Assembly (NCBI RefSeq): GCF_051488685.1
Contig: NZ_JBPSEH010000002.1
Coordinates: 1-64,000, forward strand
Length of the DNA: 64,000 bases
Direction: 5' to 3'
DNA from: Melioribacter sp051488685
Lineage (GTDB): Bacteria; Bacteroidota; Ignavibacteria; Ignavibacteriales; Melioribacteraceae
The translations under genes were made by a program, and so were the position numbers. Shown in pieces: positions 27,393-36,435 of the stretch. Every line of letters begins with the position of its first letter. Position 1 is the stretch's first letter. The notes beneath the pieces are model-generated. The model was not told the origin of the DNA. It worked only from the letters and a program-made list of their open reading frames with translations, and ran no database searches.

Positions 27393-28499
27393 ATGGACAG
27401 GAGAGAATTTATTAAACTTAGTGGAGTTTTAGGAGCAAGCAGTCTTTTAAGTGGTTTACCACTATCATTTTCATATGCAAATAAAAAAGATAAACTTTCA
27501 ATTCCTCGCTATATCGGTTTTAATTTGACAGAAAAAACAAGCGGCGAGGGACCCCGCAGAAAATTTAATGAAGAAGACTTTGAAATAATGGCCGAATGGG
27601 GATTCAATTTCGCAAGAATTCCTATGTCCTACTGGAACTGGGCATCAAAAGATAATTGGTATGAAATAAACGAAGATGTATTTGAAGATATCGATGAATT
27701 AATTGAGTTTGGGCGCCAGTATAAAATTCACATAAATCTCAATTTACATCGAATACCAGGCTATTGTATTAATGGAAGAAATTTAGAACCGTATGATTTG
27801 TTTGAAGATTCTCCTGAAAATATGGAAAAAGCTCTTAATGCTGCCGTTTATCACTGGAAATTTCTTGCAAGACGCTATAAAGGAATTTCAAATTCACAAC
27901 TTAGTTTTGACTTAATTAACGAGCCACCTAAAAATACCAATGTGGAAAGATATGTAAATATTGTTAAGGCCTTAGTTGATGGGATAAGGGAAGAAGATCC
28001 TGATAGATTTATTATAGCCGATGGTAGAGAAATTGGGCGGTATCCTGTGATGGAACTTATTGGTATTGTACCAATGCAAAGCACAAGAGGATATGATCCG
28101 ATGAGTTTGAGTCATTATACAGCTACATGGGTTCCAGAAGACGAATTTGAAACTTTTAATCCTCCCACCTGGCCACTGAAAGCGGATAATGGAAAGATAT
28201 GGGACAAAGAAGCTTTAAGAGCAAAATTAATCGATTCGTGGCTGCCAGCAGTGGAGAAAGGTACGCTCGTTCACGTTGGCGAATGGGGTTGCTACAATAA
28301 AACTCCACACGATGTATGTCTCAGATGGATGGAAGATGTTTTATCCCTATGGAAAGAGGTCGGTTGGGGGCATGCAATGTGGAATTTAAAAGGAGACTTC
28401 GGCATATTAAACAGTCGAAGAAATGATGTTAAATATGAAAATTATAAAGGACATAAATTAGACCGTAAAATGCTCGAATTAGTCAAAAAATATTTTTGA
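27393..28499 (+). CDS. Glycoside hydrolase family 5 (cellulase/mannanase-type), Tat-type signal
   Basis: 368 residues. The N-terminus MDRREFIKLSG has the twin-arginine pattern RRxFIK followed by a short hydrophobic stretch, so export folded through Tat is likely. The GH5 catalytic residues are visible: acid/base Glu177 in LINEPP and nucleophile Glu297 in HVGEWGC, with NLHRIPGY around 117-124. The substrate is a beta-1,4-linked glycan; subfamily cannot be fixed by eye. The gene follows the GH9 gene by 13 bases and precedes a GH88/105-type gene. Confidence 0.88.
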   Translation: MDRREFIKLSGVLGASSLLSGLPLSFSYANKKDKLSIPRYIGFNLTEKTSGEGPRRKFNEEDFEIMAEWGFNFARIPMSYWNWASKDNWYEINEDVFEDIDELIEFGRQYKIHINLNLHRIPGYCINGRNLEPYDLFEDSPENMEKALNAAVYHWKFLARRYKGISNSQLSFDLINEPPKNTNVERYVNIVKALVDGIREEDPDRFIIADGREIGRYPVMELIGIVPMQSTRGYDPMSLSHYTATWVPEDEFETFNPPTWPLKADNGKIWDKEALRAKLIDSWLPAVEKGTLVHVGEWGCYNKTPHDVCLRWMEDVLSLWKEVGWGHAMWNLKGDFGILNSRRNDVKYENYKGHKLDRKMLELVKKYF

Positions 28500-28584
28500 T
28501 ATAATAAATGCGAAATAAGATAGATAACTTATTTTATTAATACAAAATAGGCATTTTATTTAATAGTAAAAATCGCATTTGAGA

Positions 28585-29637
28585 ATGAATAGAAAACAAT
28601 TTTTAAGTATTCTTCCTTTTGGATTAGTTAGTTCGGGTATCGTTCGGGGAAAATTATTAAATAACGCGACAAAAGAAAAAACAATTTTTGATAAGAGCAC
28701 TAATATGATCGAGAAAGCCATACTTGCAATGCTGACAATGCAAAGAGCCCCATGGGAGCAAGGTGTGGCAATGCAAGCTTTACTTGAATATGGAGAAGAA
28801 GAACTTGTGATTCTAATGGCAAAAGAGGCAGTCGTAAGACAGAGTGCTGACGGTAGACTGGCAATGTTAGGAGAAGAATTTGCGCTGAGCGATGCCGCTT
28901 CGCCAGGCGAAGCTCTTCTTTGGGCAGCCAGAAAAACAGGGGATGATAATTTATATGAAGGATTTAACAAACTCTTGAATTATATTTTAAATGATGCTCC
29001 AAGGAATAAAGACGGAATTATTTATCATTTTACAAATGTACCTCAGGTCTGGAGTGATATTAATTACATGTTGCCGCCATTTTTGGTTGTCGCAGGAAAA
29101 TATCAAGAGGCAATGAAACAAATAAACGGAGTCTGGCATGTTTTGTGGAATGACGAAAAAAAACTGTTGTCGCATATGTGGGATTTCGAGAAAAATCAAT
29201 TTGCAAGGAAAGAATTCTGGGGAGTTGGAAATGGTTGGACAGCGGCAGGTTTTACGAGAGTTATTCCAAAACTTCCCGAATCGATGACAAATGAAAAGCA
29301 GTTATTAATAAACCGACTGAAAAATTTACTCGACGGCTGCTTAAAGTATATGCGTGACGACGGCTTATTTTATAATATAGTAGATGACAATAATTCGTTT
29401 GTAGAAACCAATTTATCTCAAATGTTGTCATATTCGATTTTCAAAGGAGTAAAAGGAGGATGGCTCGATAGTTCATATCTTGAAAAGGCTGAATTGATGA
29501 GGAAAGCAGCTCATTCGAAATTTGATAAGTACGGTCTAATTCAAGGTGTATGTGGTTCGCCAGATTTTAATCACCCGGGTACAGCTACAGAAGGGCAGGC
29601 TTTCTTTATTTTAATGGAAGCAGCATATATTAACTAA
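28585..29637 (+). CDS. Glycoside hydrolase family 88/105-type (unsaturated glucuronyl/rhamnogalacturonyl hydrolase)
   Basis: 350 residues with a signal-like N-terminus (MNRKQFLSILPFGLVSSG). The (alpha/alpha)6-barrel landmarks of GH88/105 are present: MTMQRAPWEQGVAMQALLEYG near 50-70, WSDINYMLPPFL near 155-166 (an Asp typical of the active site), WGVGNGWTAAGFTRVIP near 211-227 and GVCGSPDFNHPGTATEGQAFF near the end. Such enzymes remove 4,5-unsaturated uronic acids left by polysaccharide lyases. This implies that lyase products are made nearby, possibly by the beta-helix proteins. ATG 28585 is preferred over a TTG two codons earlier. Confidence 0.78.
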   Translation: MNRKQFLSILPFGLVSSGIVRGKLLNNATKEKTIFDKSTNMIEKAILAMLTMQRAPWEQGVAMQALLEYGEEELVILMAKEAVVRQSADGRLAMLGEEFALSDAASPGEALLWAARKTGDDNLYEGFNKLLNYILNDAPRNKDGIIYHFTNVPQVWSDINYMLPPFLVVAGKYQEAMKQINGVWHVLWNDEKKLLSHMWDFEKNQFARKEFWGVGNGWTAAGFTRVIPKLPESMTNEKQLLINRLKNLLDGCLKYMRDDGLFYNIVDDNNSFVETNLSQMLSYSIFKGVKGGWLDSSYLEKAELMRKAAHSKFDKYGLIQGVCGSPDFNHPGTATEGQAFFILMEAAYIN

Positions 29638-29649
29638 TGCGGAGTAAAT

Positions 29650-30690
29650 ATGTTGAAAAAAATATTTTTACTGTTTTGCTTAACACTGACTGTTATGGCG
29701 CAGGATATCAAGATTTTGCCAGTAACTCCAGATGCTTCTCCCGAAGCAGTCAAATTGCTTAATTACCTCTACTCGATCTCAGGAAAATTTACGCTGGCTG
29801 GCCAACATTCTGTACCATTGCTCGGCTCTTTAAGATTGCCTGCAGTTCACAAAACAACTGGAAAATACCCTGCTCTATTTGGACAGGATTTTGGATTCAG
29901 CGAGCCTGGTTCATGGGACGGAATTAATTACAGACAACAAATTGTTGACGAAGCAATAAAACGATATCACGAGGGCTTTATTATTACTTTAATGTGGCAT
30001 GCTGTGCCTCCAAATATGGATGAACCGGTTGATTTTAGTTCGGCTATTCAAAGTCAGTTGTCCGATGAAGAATGGAATGAACTGATAACGGATGGTACGG
30101 AATTAAACCAAAGATGGAAATCTCAGGTTGATGTAATTGCATGGTTTCTTAAACAACTTAAATATGCTGGGGTACCTGTGCTCTGGAGACCTTATCACGA
30201 AATGAATGGTGGATGGTTCTGGTGGGGAAAAAAAGGAGGAGAAAATGGTTATAAAAAACTTTATCGCATGCTTTTTGATAGACTTGTTAATTTTCATAAG
30301 CTGAATAATTTGCTCTGGGTCTTTAATGCAAATGAAGTAAAACCTGGAGTCGACTCTTATGCTGAATATTACCCCGGCGACGATGTGGTAGATATCCTTG
30401 CTACTGACGTCTATTCAGAAGGATTTAATCAGGAGAATTACGAAGAATTGCTCGAACTGGCTAAGAATAAACCTATTGCATTAGGCGAGGTTGGAGCACT
30501 TCCTTCAAGTGATATATTGGAAGCTCAACCGCGCTGGGTCTGGTTTATGCATTGGAGCGACCCATACAGCGGTATTCAATCAAATCCTCAATTTCTTGAA
30601 ATTTATCACGATGAAAAAGTTATTACTCTTGATGAATTGCCTTGGACGAATATTGATACTATAAAAATTCATTACCCTTTACTGAAATAA
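29650..30690 (+). CDS. Glycoside hydrolase family 26 (endo-beta-1,4-mannanase)
   Basis: 346 residues with a signal peptide (cleavage after VMAQ, residue 18). It should hydrolyse beta-1,4-mannan. GH26 features are complete: GKFTLAGQHS near 46-54, PALFGQDFGFS near 74-84, TLMWHAVPP near 113-121, acid/base Glu184 in WRPYHEMNGGWFWWG and nucleophile Glu280 in IALGEVGALP. A ribosome site GGAG precedes the ATG and the gene lies 12 bases after the GH88/105 gene, so GH9-GH5-GH105-GH26 is probably one transcript. Confidence 0.92.
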   Translation: MLKKIFLLFCLTLTVMAQDIKILPVTPDASPEAVKLLNYLYSISGKFTLAGQHSVPLLGSLRLPAVHKTTGKYPALFGQDFGFSEPGSWDGINYRQQIVDEAIKRYHEGFIITLMWHAVPPNMDEPVDFSSAIQSQLSDEEWNELITDGTELNQRWKSQVDVIAWFLKQLKYAGVPVLWRPYHEMNGGWFWWGKKGGENGYKKLYRMLFDRLVNFHKLNNLLWVFNANEVKPGVDSYAEYYPGDDVVDILATDVYSEGFNQENYEELLELAKNKPIALGEVGALPSSDILEAQPRWVWFMHWSDPYSGIQSNPQFLEIYHDEKVITLDELPWTNIDTIKIHYPLLK

Positions 30691-30791
30691 AAAAATCATT
30701 TTATAAGAGCAAAGTATAACGAAATAGGTTTTGCCAAAGGACATACTTTTTTTATATTGTAATAAGCTTATGAAAAAAATAAAAAGTCTTA

Positions 30792-31733
30792 ATGAGATTG
30801 CTTAAGCCTGCAAGATTAAAGGCAGGTGATGTTATTGGATTAATATCGCCTGCTTCTTCGCCTGACGACCTGAATAAAATCAATAAAGGAGTTAGTTATC
30901 TTGAAAGCATCGGATATCGTGTCGAGGTAGGTAAAAATGTCGGATTGAAGAAGGGCTATTTAGCAGGAACAGACGAGCAGCGCCTCGAAGATTTGCATTA
31001 TATGTTCGAAAAAAAGGATATTAAAGCAATTTTTTCAATACGTGGTGGTTACGGTTCTACTCGCCTTCTCGATAAAATCAATTATAATTTAATTAAACGA
31101 AATCCCAAAATTTTTGTCGGTTACAGCGACATTAATGCACTTCAACTGGCTTTTTTGAAAAAATGTGGTCTTGTTACGTTTGCAGGACCAATGGTTGCAG
31201 TTGATTTTCATGATCAGATAAGTGAATTCACAGAAGAAATTTTCTGGCGTACGCTTACGTCAAATAAAAAAATCGGTCGACTTAAAAATCCTTCTGGTGA
31301 AAGATTTTTTGTGCTCCGTAATGGCCGCGGAGCAGGAAATTTAATCGGAGGAAATCTTAGTATTTTTACGTCTCTTATTGGAACAGAATATTTACCTAAA
31401 CTTAAGTCTCCAGTTTTAATCTTCGAAGAAATTAACGAACCGCCGTATAAAATTGACAGAATGTTCAACCAGATTCGTCTAGCAAAACTTTTTACTAATG
31501 CGCAGGCAGTAATCTTGGGAAGGTTTGTTGATTGTTATGAAACCGATATGAGTAAAGCTTCTTTTACGCTTAATGAAGTTATTCTCGAATATTTCGAAAA
31601 AATGGAAGTGCCTGTCATTTACAACTTCAAGCATGGACACATTAAAGACAATATTACCATTCCCTTTGGATTGCAATGTATTGTTAACGGTTCTAAAGGA
31701 TTTATCGAAATACCCGAAAACGGCGTTGTCTGA
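30792..31733 (+). CDS. LD-carboxypeptidase, S66 family
   Basis: 313 residues predicted to cleave the L,D bond of muropeptide tetrapeptides in peptidoglycan recycling, or to act on related peptides (MccF-like). S66 features: GDVIGLISPASSPDD near 13-27, the nucleophile-elbow region SIRGGYGSTRLLDKI near 79-93 (Ser in GGYGS), GYSDINAL near 107-114 and a C-terminal FKHGHIKDNITIPFG with the catalytic His. No signal peptide, so cytoplasmic. It is preceded by 100 bases of spacer and is not clearly part of the glycan operon. Confidence 0.88.
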   Translation: MRLLKPARLKAGDVIGLISPASSPDDLNKINKGVSYLESIGYRVEVGKNVGLKKGYLAGTDEQRLEDLHYMFEKKDIKAIFSIRGGYGSTRLLDKINYNLIKRNPKIFVGYSDINALQLAFLKKCGLVTFAGPMVAVDFHDQISEFTEEIFWRTLTSNKKIGRLKNPSGERFFVLRNGRGAGNLIGGNLSIFTSLIGTEYLPKLKSPVLIFEEINEPPYKIDRMFNQIRLAKLFTNAQAVILGRFVDCYETDMSKASFTLNEVILEYFEKMEVPVIYNFKHGHIKDNITIPFGLQCIVNGSKGFIEIPENGVV

Positions 31734-31872
31734 TTTTATCGTAATTATAGAATATTGCCTTAAATATTTCTCTTTTTTAAGAAAAACCTTCCTTTTTAAT
31801 TCATTTACGTACTAATTTCAGTTCTGGTATACTTATTGTTTTATTAAAATTACACAATTTTATTGAGGCAGT

Positions 31873-33264
31873 ATGGAATTCATTAATGAAGAATATATTT
31901 ATTCTTTAATTGAGGACAAAAGACTTAATGACCAATCCTATCAACGTGAAATTATCGAAAAAGCAAAAGATGCAAAAGGATTGAGTCTCAGAGAAAGTGC
32001 TGCTCTCCTAAATATCGAAGATAATGAGATACTCGAAGAATTGTTTCATACAGCAAAAGAGGTTAAGGAAAAAATTTATGGAAATAGACTGGTATTGTTT
32101 GCTCCTCTCTATATAACAAATGTTTGTGTTAACAATTGTCTCTATTGCGCATTTCGTCGAGATAACAAAGAATTAAAAAGGAAAACGTTAACCCTCGAAG
32201 AAATACGAGAAGAAACAGAATTTTTGGTTAAACAGGGGCATAAGAGAATTTTACTCGTTGCAGGTGAACATCCGAAAAAACCGGGACTCGATTTTGTGGG
32301 TAAAGCTATCGATACGATGTATAAAGTTAATATTAATGGCGGAAATATCAGAAGAATTAATGTTAATGTTGCACCTCTCACGGTGGATGAATTCAAAACT
32401 TTAAAGAGTTTTGGAATAGGAACTTATCAGTGTTTTCAAGAGACATATCATTATCAAACTTACATAAAAATGCATCCTGATGGACCGAAGCGCGATTTTG
32501 CGTGGAGATTATATTCAATGGACAGAGCTTTACAGGCTGGCATTGACGACGTTGGAATCGGAGCATTATTTGGTCTTACGAATTATAAGTTTGAAACCCT
32601 TGGAATTCTAAGTCATGCTTTTAATCTTGATGAAAGATACGGTATTGGTCCCCATACCATTTCAGTGCCACGTCTTGAACCGGCACTAAATGCTCCCATT
32701 TCGGAAAATCCTCCTTTTGCCGTAGACGATTTATCGTTCAAAAAACTTGTTGCAGTAATTCGACTGGCCGTACCTTATACGGGAATTATTTTGTCAACTC
32801 GTGAGCGCCCGGAATTAAGGAGAGAATTGTTCAACCTTGGCGTTTCACAAATAAGTGCAGGTAGCCGCACTTCACCAGGTGCGTATAAAGAATCGCAAGA
32901 AAGTTTGGAAGAACACCAGATGGAGCAATTTCAATTAGGAGACCACCGCTCTCTGGACGAAGTAGTGCGCGACTGCTGTCAATTAGGATACCTCCCAAGT
33001 TTTTGCACAGCATGTTACAGATCCTCACGCACCGGTGATCGATTTATGCAACTTGCTAAAACAGGCAATATTGGAAAACTTTGTTCGCCAAATGCAATTT
33101 CAACTTTCAAGGAATATTTACTCGACTACGCCTCGGAAGAAACTAAAAAAGTTGCTCTTGATTTTCTCCTCAAGGAAATTGAAAAACTGGAAGAGCCAAC
33201 CAAAAATAAAACATTGAAAATGGTCGAGCGAGTTGATGCAGGCGAACGCGATGTATTTTTCTAA
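31873..33264 (+). CDS. hydG: [FeFe]-hydrogenase H-cluster maturase HydG
   Basis: Radical SAM tyrosine lyase of 463 residues that makes the CO and CN ligands of the H-cluster. The radical SAM cluster motif CX3CX2C is Cys85, Cys89 and Cys92 (CVNNCLYC). The C-terminal auxiliary-cluster cysteines specific to HydG are visible in FCTACYRSSRTGDRFM followed by a further Cys (KLCSPNA). Length fits HydG (about 460-470). It is followed by hydE after 25 bases. No hydF and no hydrogenase large subunit lie in the window. Confidence 0.95.
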   Translation: MEFINEEYIYSLIEDKRLNDQSYQREIIEKAKDAKGLSLRESAALLNIEDNEILEELFHTAKEVKEKIYGNRLVLFAPLYITNVCVNNCLYCAFRRDNKELKRKTLTLEEIREETEFLVKQGHKRILLVAGEHPKKPGLDFVGKAIDTMYKVNINGGNIRRINVNVAPLTVDEFKTLKSFGIGTYQCFQETYHYQTYIKMHPDGPKRDFAWRLYSMDRALQAGIDDVGIGALFGLTNYKFETLGILSHAFNLDERYGIGPHTISVPRLEPALNAPISENPPFAVDDLSFKKLVAVIRLAVPYTGIILSTRERPELRRELFNLGVSQISAGSRTSPGAYKESQESLEEHQMEQFQLGDHRSLDEVVRDCCQLGYLPSFCTACYRSSRTGDRFMQLAKTGNIGKLCSPNAISTFKEYLLDYASEETKKVALDFLLKEIEKLEEPTKNKTLKMVERVDAGERDVFF

Positions 33265-33289
33265 TAACTAAAATATAAGCTCCTTGATT

Positions 33290-34333
33290 ATGGACATTAA
33301 TGAGTTATTGAACAAAGATAATCTTAACCGGCAGGAAATTATATATCTTCTCGGTTTATCCAATAAAGAAGAGATTGAACTGTTGTTCAATCGGGCAGAT
33401 GAAGTACGCAGAATCTACTGCGGTGACGAAATTCATCTGAGAGGAATTATTGATTTTTCAAATTACTGTCAACAGGATTGCCTCTATTGCGGGTTGCGTA
33501 AAAGTAATAAGAGTATTACCAGGTATCGCATGGCACCCGACGAAGTGGTCGAAGTAGCACATAAGTTTATAAATAAAGGAATTTTTACGATTGTGCTACA
33601 ATCGGGAGAGGATAGTTTTTACGATACGGATAAAATAGCCTATATAATTTATTCAATTAAACAAAAAGCTGATGTTGCAATCACATTGAGTCTGGGAGAA
33701 CGTGATTTTGAAGAATACAAAACATGGAAAATTGCTGGTGCCGACCGCTATTTAATAAAGCACGAAACGGCAAATCCCAAATTGTATGCAGCATACCATG
33801 AAAATCAAAAATTGAGCGAACGGCTGGAACATATTCGCTTTTTGAAAGAGATCGGTTATCAAGTCGGTTCGGGAAACATGATTGGACTGCCCAATCAGAC
33901 TCTCGCAGATATTGCAGACGATATTCTTCTCTGCAAAGAATATGAGCTTGACATGGCTGCATTTGGCCCGTTTGTTCCTGCTCCTGGTACTCCGTGGCAG
34001 AATAAAAAACCCGGTGATGTTTTACTTACACTCAAAACGATGGCTATTGCCAGGATTGTACTAAAAGATGTTCATATTCCCGCTACAACTGCTCTTGCAA
34101 CACTCGATGAAGACGGCAGAATAAAAGGGCTTAAAGTTGGCGCAAATGTGATCATGCCCGATTTTACACCTTCTCCCTATAGAGAAAATTATCAAATCTA
34201 TGCCAATCGAAAATGCGTCAATGACGATCCAGATGATTGTCGTTCCTGCCTGCAATTACAAATCGAATCGATTGGCAGAAAGGTTTCCAATTCGAGGGGC
34301 GACTCGCTCAAACTCTTCAAACAGTCAAACTGA
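33290..34333 (+). CDS. hydE: [FeFe]-hydrogenase H-cluster maturase HydE
   Basis: Radical SAM enzyme of 347 residues that acts after HydG in building the diiron subcluster. The cluster motif is Cys60, Cys64, Cys67 (CQQDCLYC) within RGIIDFSNYC, typical of HydE. Other landmarks are LQSGED near 105-110, ANPKLYAAYHE and GSGNMIGLPNQT. ATG at 33290 is preferred over TTG 33284. It forms a hydG-hydE pair; the neighbours on both sides are unrelated to hydrogenase. Confidence 0.93.
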   Translation: MDINELLNKDNLNRQEIIYLLGLSNKEEIELLFNRADEVRRIYCGDEIHLRGIIDFSNYCQQDCLYCGLRKSNKSITRYRMAPDEVVEVAHKFINKGIFTIVLQSGEDSFYDTDKIAYIIYSIKQKADVAITLSLGERDFEEYKTWKIAGADRYLIKHETANPKLYAAYHENQKLSERLEHIRFLKEIGYQVGSGNMIGLPNQTLADIADDILLCKEYELDMAAFGPFVPAPGTPWQNKKPGDVLLTLKTMAIARIVLKDVHIPATTALATLDEDGRIKGLKVGANVIMPDFTPSPYRENYQIYANRKCVNDDPDDCRSCLQLQIESIGRKVSNSRGDSLKLFKQSN

Positions 34334-34390
34334 TTTCACGTCTATTATTCGATTAATATTGTATATTAGAAAGCAAAAATCGGGATATTT

Positions 34391-34888
34391 ATGCGCAAGA
34401 TAATCATAATCTTATTCTCTGCATTTATTATCGCTTGCAGTTCAGAAAGCGATACCGAAATGTTCAGTAAAGCAGTCGAACTGGTTAAAAAGAATGACTA
34501 TCATGGGGCAATAAATCAATACAAAAAATTGCTCGATGAACATTCAGACAGCAAGCTTGCACCAAAAGCCCTCCTTGAGATTGCCAAAATTTATCAAATG
34601 AATTTGATAAATGAGAACAATAAAATTGAATCCCTTAAAAATGCTGTAATCTATTATAAAAGACTTTCTACGGAATATCCAGACACTCCAGAGGCGCAAA
34701 AAGCTTTATTCATAGCGGGATATATCGAAGCTAATGAGTTGAACGATACAAGCTCTGCAAGAAAAACATACGAAGAATTTCTGAAACGTTACCCTGACAG
34801 CGAGATGGCCACATCAGTTAAACTTGAGCTGGAATATCTCGGAGTTTCTCCCGATAAATTGCTTGAACAAAGACTTAAAAGTCAATGA
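34391..34888 (+). CDS. TPR-containing lipoprotein
   Basis: 165 residues. A lipoprotein signal with FIIACSS places the lipidated Cys near residue 16. The mature part has about three tetratricopeptide-like helical repeats (SKAVELVKKNDYHGAINQYKKLL, PKALLEIAKIYQ, PEAQKALFIAGYIEA, TYEEFLKRYPDSEMATSVK), as in BamD/YbgF-type periplasmic scaffolds. It is probably a protein-protein adaptor. Its stop lies one base before the start of the DUF58 gene. Confidence 0.8.
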   Translation: MRKIIIILFSAFIIACSSESDTEMFSKAVELVKKNDYHGAINQYKKLLDEHSDSKLAPKALLEIAKIYQMNLINENNKIESLKNAVIYYKRLSTEYPDTPEAQKALFIAGYIEANELNDTSSARKTYEEFLKRYPDSEMATSVKLELEYLGVSPDKLLEQRLKSQ

Positions 34889-34889
34889 G

Positions 34890-35798
34890 ATGTATATTAA
34901 ATCGAAAGACATAGTTTCATACCTGCAGCCAGAAATCGTTACTAAAATTAAAAACCTTGAGCTGAGAGCAAAGGCTGTAGTTGAGGGTTTTATGGTTGGA
35001 CTCCACCGAAGTCCTTATCATGGATTCAGCGTTGAATTCAGTCAACATCGACCTTATATGCAGGGTGATTCAGTTCGCGATATTGACTGGAAAGTTTATG
35101 CCAAGAGCGACAAATTTTATATAAAACAGTATGAAGAAGAGACAAATTTAATTTGTAATATTTTTCTGGATGTGAGCAATTCGATGAAGTTCAGGCATGA
35201 TGCACCAGTTACTAAATTAGATTATGCCGTTACGCTTGCTTCGGCTTTGAGTTATATTATGATTAACCAGAAAGACGCTGTGGCTCTTACGATTTATTCT
35301 AACAAGATTCACAATTATCTTTCTCCTAAATCCAACAGAATGCATTTAAAAAAAATATTACTCTCTCTTGCTGGAATAGAGACAGCAGGAACTACCAATA
35401 CAACCGAATGTTTGAGTCAAGTAACCGAAAAGATAAAAAAAAGGGGCTTGACAATTGTAATTTCCGATTTCTTCGACGATGTAGAGAATATAGCCAAAGC
35501 AATCAAAAAAATTAAGCTCAGAAAAAACGAAGTTATCCTTTTCCATCTACTCGACCCGACGGAAATCGACTTCGATTTTGATAAGGATGCTCTCTTTGTT
35601 GACCTGGAAACAAACGAAGAATTATCGTCGCAACCGTATCACATCAGAAAAGTTTATTCAGAATCGGTTGCCGGTTTTATCGATAAACTAAAGAATGAGA
35701 TGCTCAATTATGGGATCGAATATAACTTGATCATGACAAACGAAAATTTTGAAAAAGCATTATTCAGTTATTTCAGAAAAAGGGAAAAAATGTTTTAG
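34890..35798 (+). CDS. DUF58 protein with vWA-like domain
   Basis: 302 residues, no signal peptide. The DUF58 signature is clear: FSQHRPYMQGDSVRDIDWKVYAKSDKFYIKQYEEE around 46-80. It is followed by a von Willebrand A-like fold with the metal-site start FLDVSNSMKF (DxSxS) near 90-99 and IVISDFFDD near 190-198. DUF58 proteins usually sit next to a MoxR AAA+ ATPase; none is in this window. ATG 34890 is chosen because it follows the preceding stop directly. Function unknown, possibly chaperone-like assembly with MoxR. Confidence 0.88.
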   Translation: MYIKSKDIVSYLQPEIVTKIKNLELRAKAVVEGFMVGLHRSPYHGFSVEFSQHRPYMQGDSVRDIDWKVYAKSDKFYIKQYEEETNLICNIFLDVSNSMKFRHDAPVTKLDYAVTLASALSYIMINQKDAVALTIYSNKIHNYLSPKSNRMHLKKILLSLAGIETAGTTNTTECLSQVTEKIKKRGLTIVISDFFDDVENIAKAIKKIKLRKNEVILFHLLDPTEIDFDFDKDALFVDLETNEELSSQPYHIRKVYSESVAGFIDKLKNEMLNYGIEYNLIMTNENFEKALFSYFRKREKMF

Positions 35799-35805
35799 GA
35801 GGTAT

Positions 35806-36435
35806 ATGAACCCCGCATTAAAAAAATTGTTTGCTCAAAACAGAAAATGGTCACAGTCAATTAAAAATAAAGATCCGGAATTTTTTGAAAAATTATCGCA
35901 TCAGCAGAATCCGAAATATTTGTGGATTGGATGTTCTGACAGTAGAGTGCCTGCTAATCAAATTATCGGGTTAATGCCCGGCGAGGTATTTGTACACCGT
36001 AACATTGCAAATATGGTAATTCATACAGATCTGAATTGCTTATCGGTTATTCAGTATGCAGTCGAAATTTTGAATGTGGAACATATAATTGTTTGTGGAC
36101 ACTATGGATGCGGGGGTGTTAAAGCTGCAATGGAGTCGAAAGAACATGGACTGATCGACAACTGGCTGAGACATATTAAAGACGTATATCGATTTAATCA
36201 AGATATGTTTAAGGAAGTAAAAAATCCTGAAGATCGGATTGATATGATGTGCCGCTTAAATGTTATTGAACAGGTCAGAAACTTATGCGGTACATCGATA
36301 ATTCAAAAGAGGTGGAAAGAAAAGAAGAACCTCAGTGTACATGGTGTTATCTATTCATTAAAAGATGGGCTTCTGCAAGATCTAAATGTATCGATATCAA
36401 GCATGTCAGAAGCAAAAAGAAAAAAAATAATATGA
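35806..36435 (+). CDS. Beta-class carbonic anhydrase
   Basis: 209-residue zinc enzyme interconverting CO2 and bicarbonate. Zinc ligands Cys43, His99 and Cys102 and the Asp45-Arg47 dyad are visible (GCSDSRVPANQI and CGHYGCGGVKAA). ATG at 35806 follows a strong AGGAGG site; longer in-frame extensions lie in the DUF58 gene. It overlaps the U32 gene by 4 bases (ATGA). It may supply bicarbonate for carboxylases such as the one at 62607, which is inference. Confidence 0.94.
   Translation: MNPALKKLFAQNRKWSQSIKNKDPEFFEKLSHQQNPKYLWIGCSDSRVPANQIIGLMPGEVFVHRNIANMVIHTDLNCLSVIQYAVEILNVEHIIVCGHYGCGGVKAAMESKEHGLIDNWLRHIKDVYRFNQDMFKEVKNPEDRIDMMCRLNVIEQVRNLCGTSIIQKRWKEKKNLSVHGVIYSLKDGLLQDLNVSISSMSEAKRKKII

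Noticed and set aside
36285..36431. Longer N-terminus for the U32 protein
   Set aside because: It runs through the carbonic anhydrase gene in another frame; the family start KKIELLAPAG fits ATG 36432.
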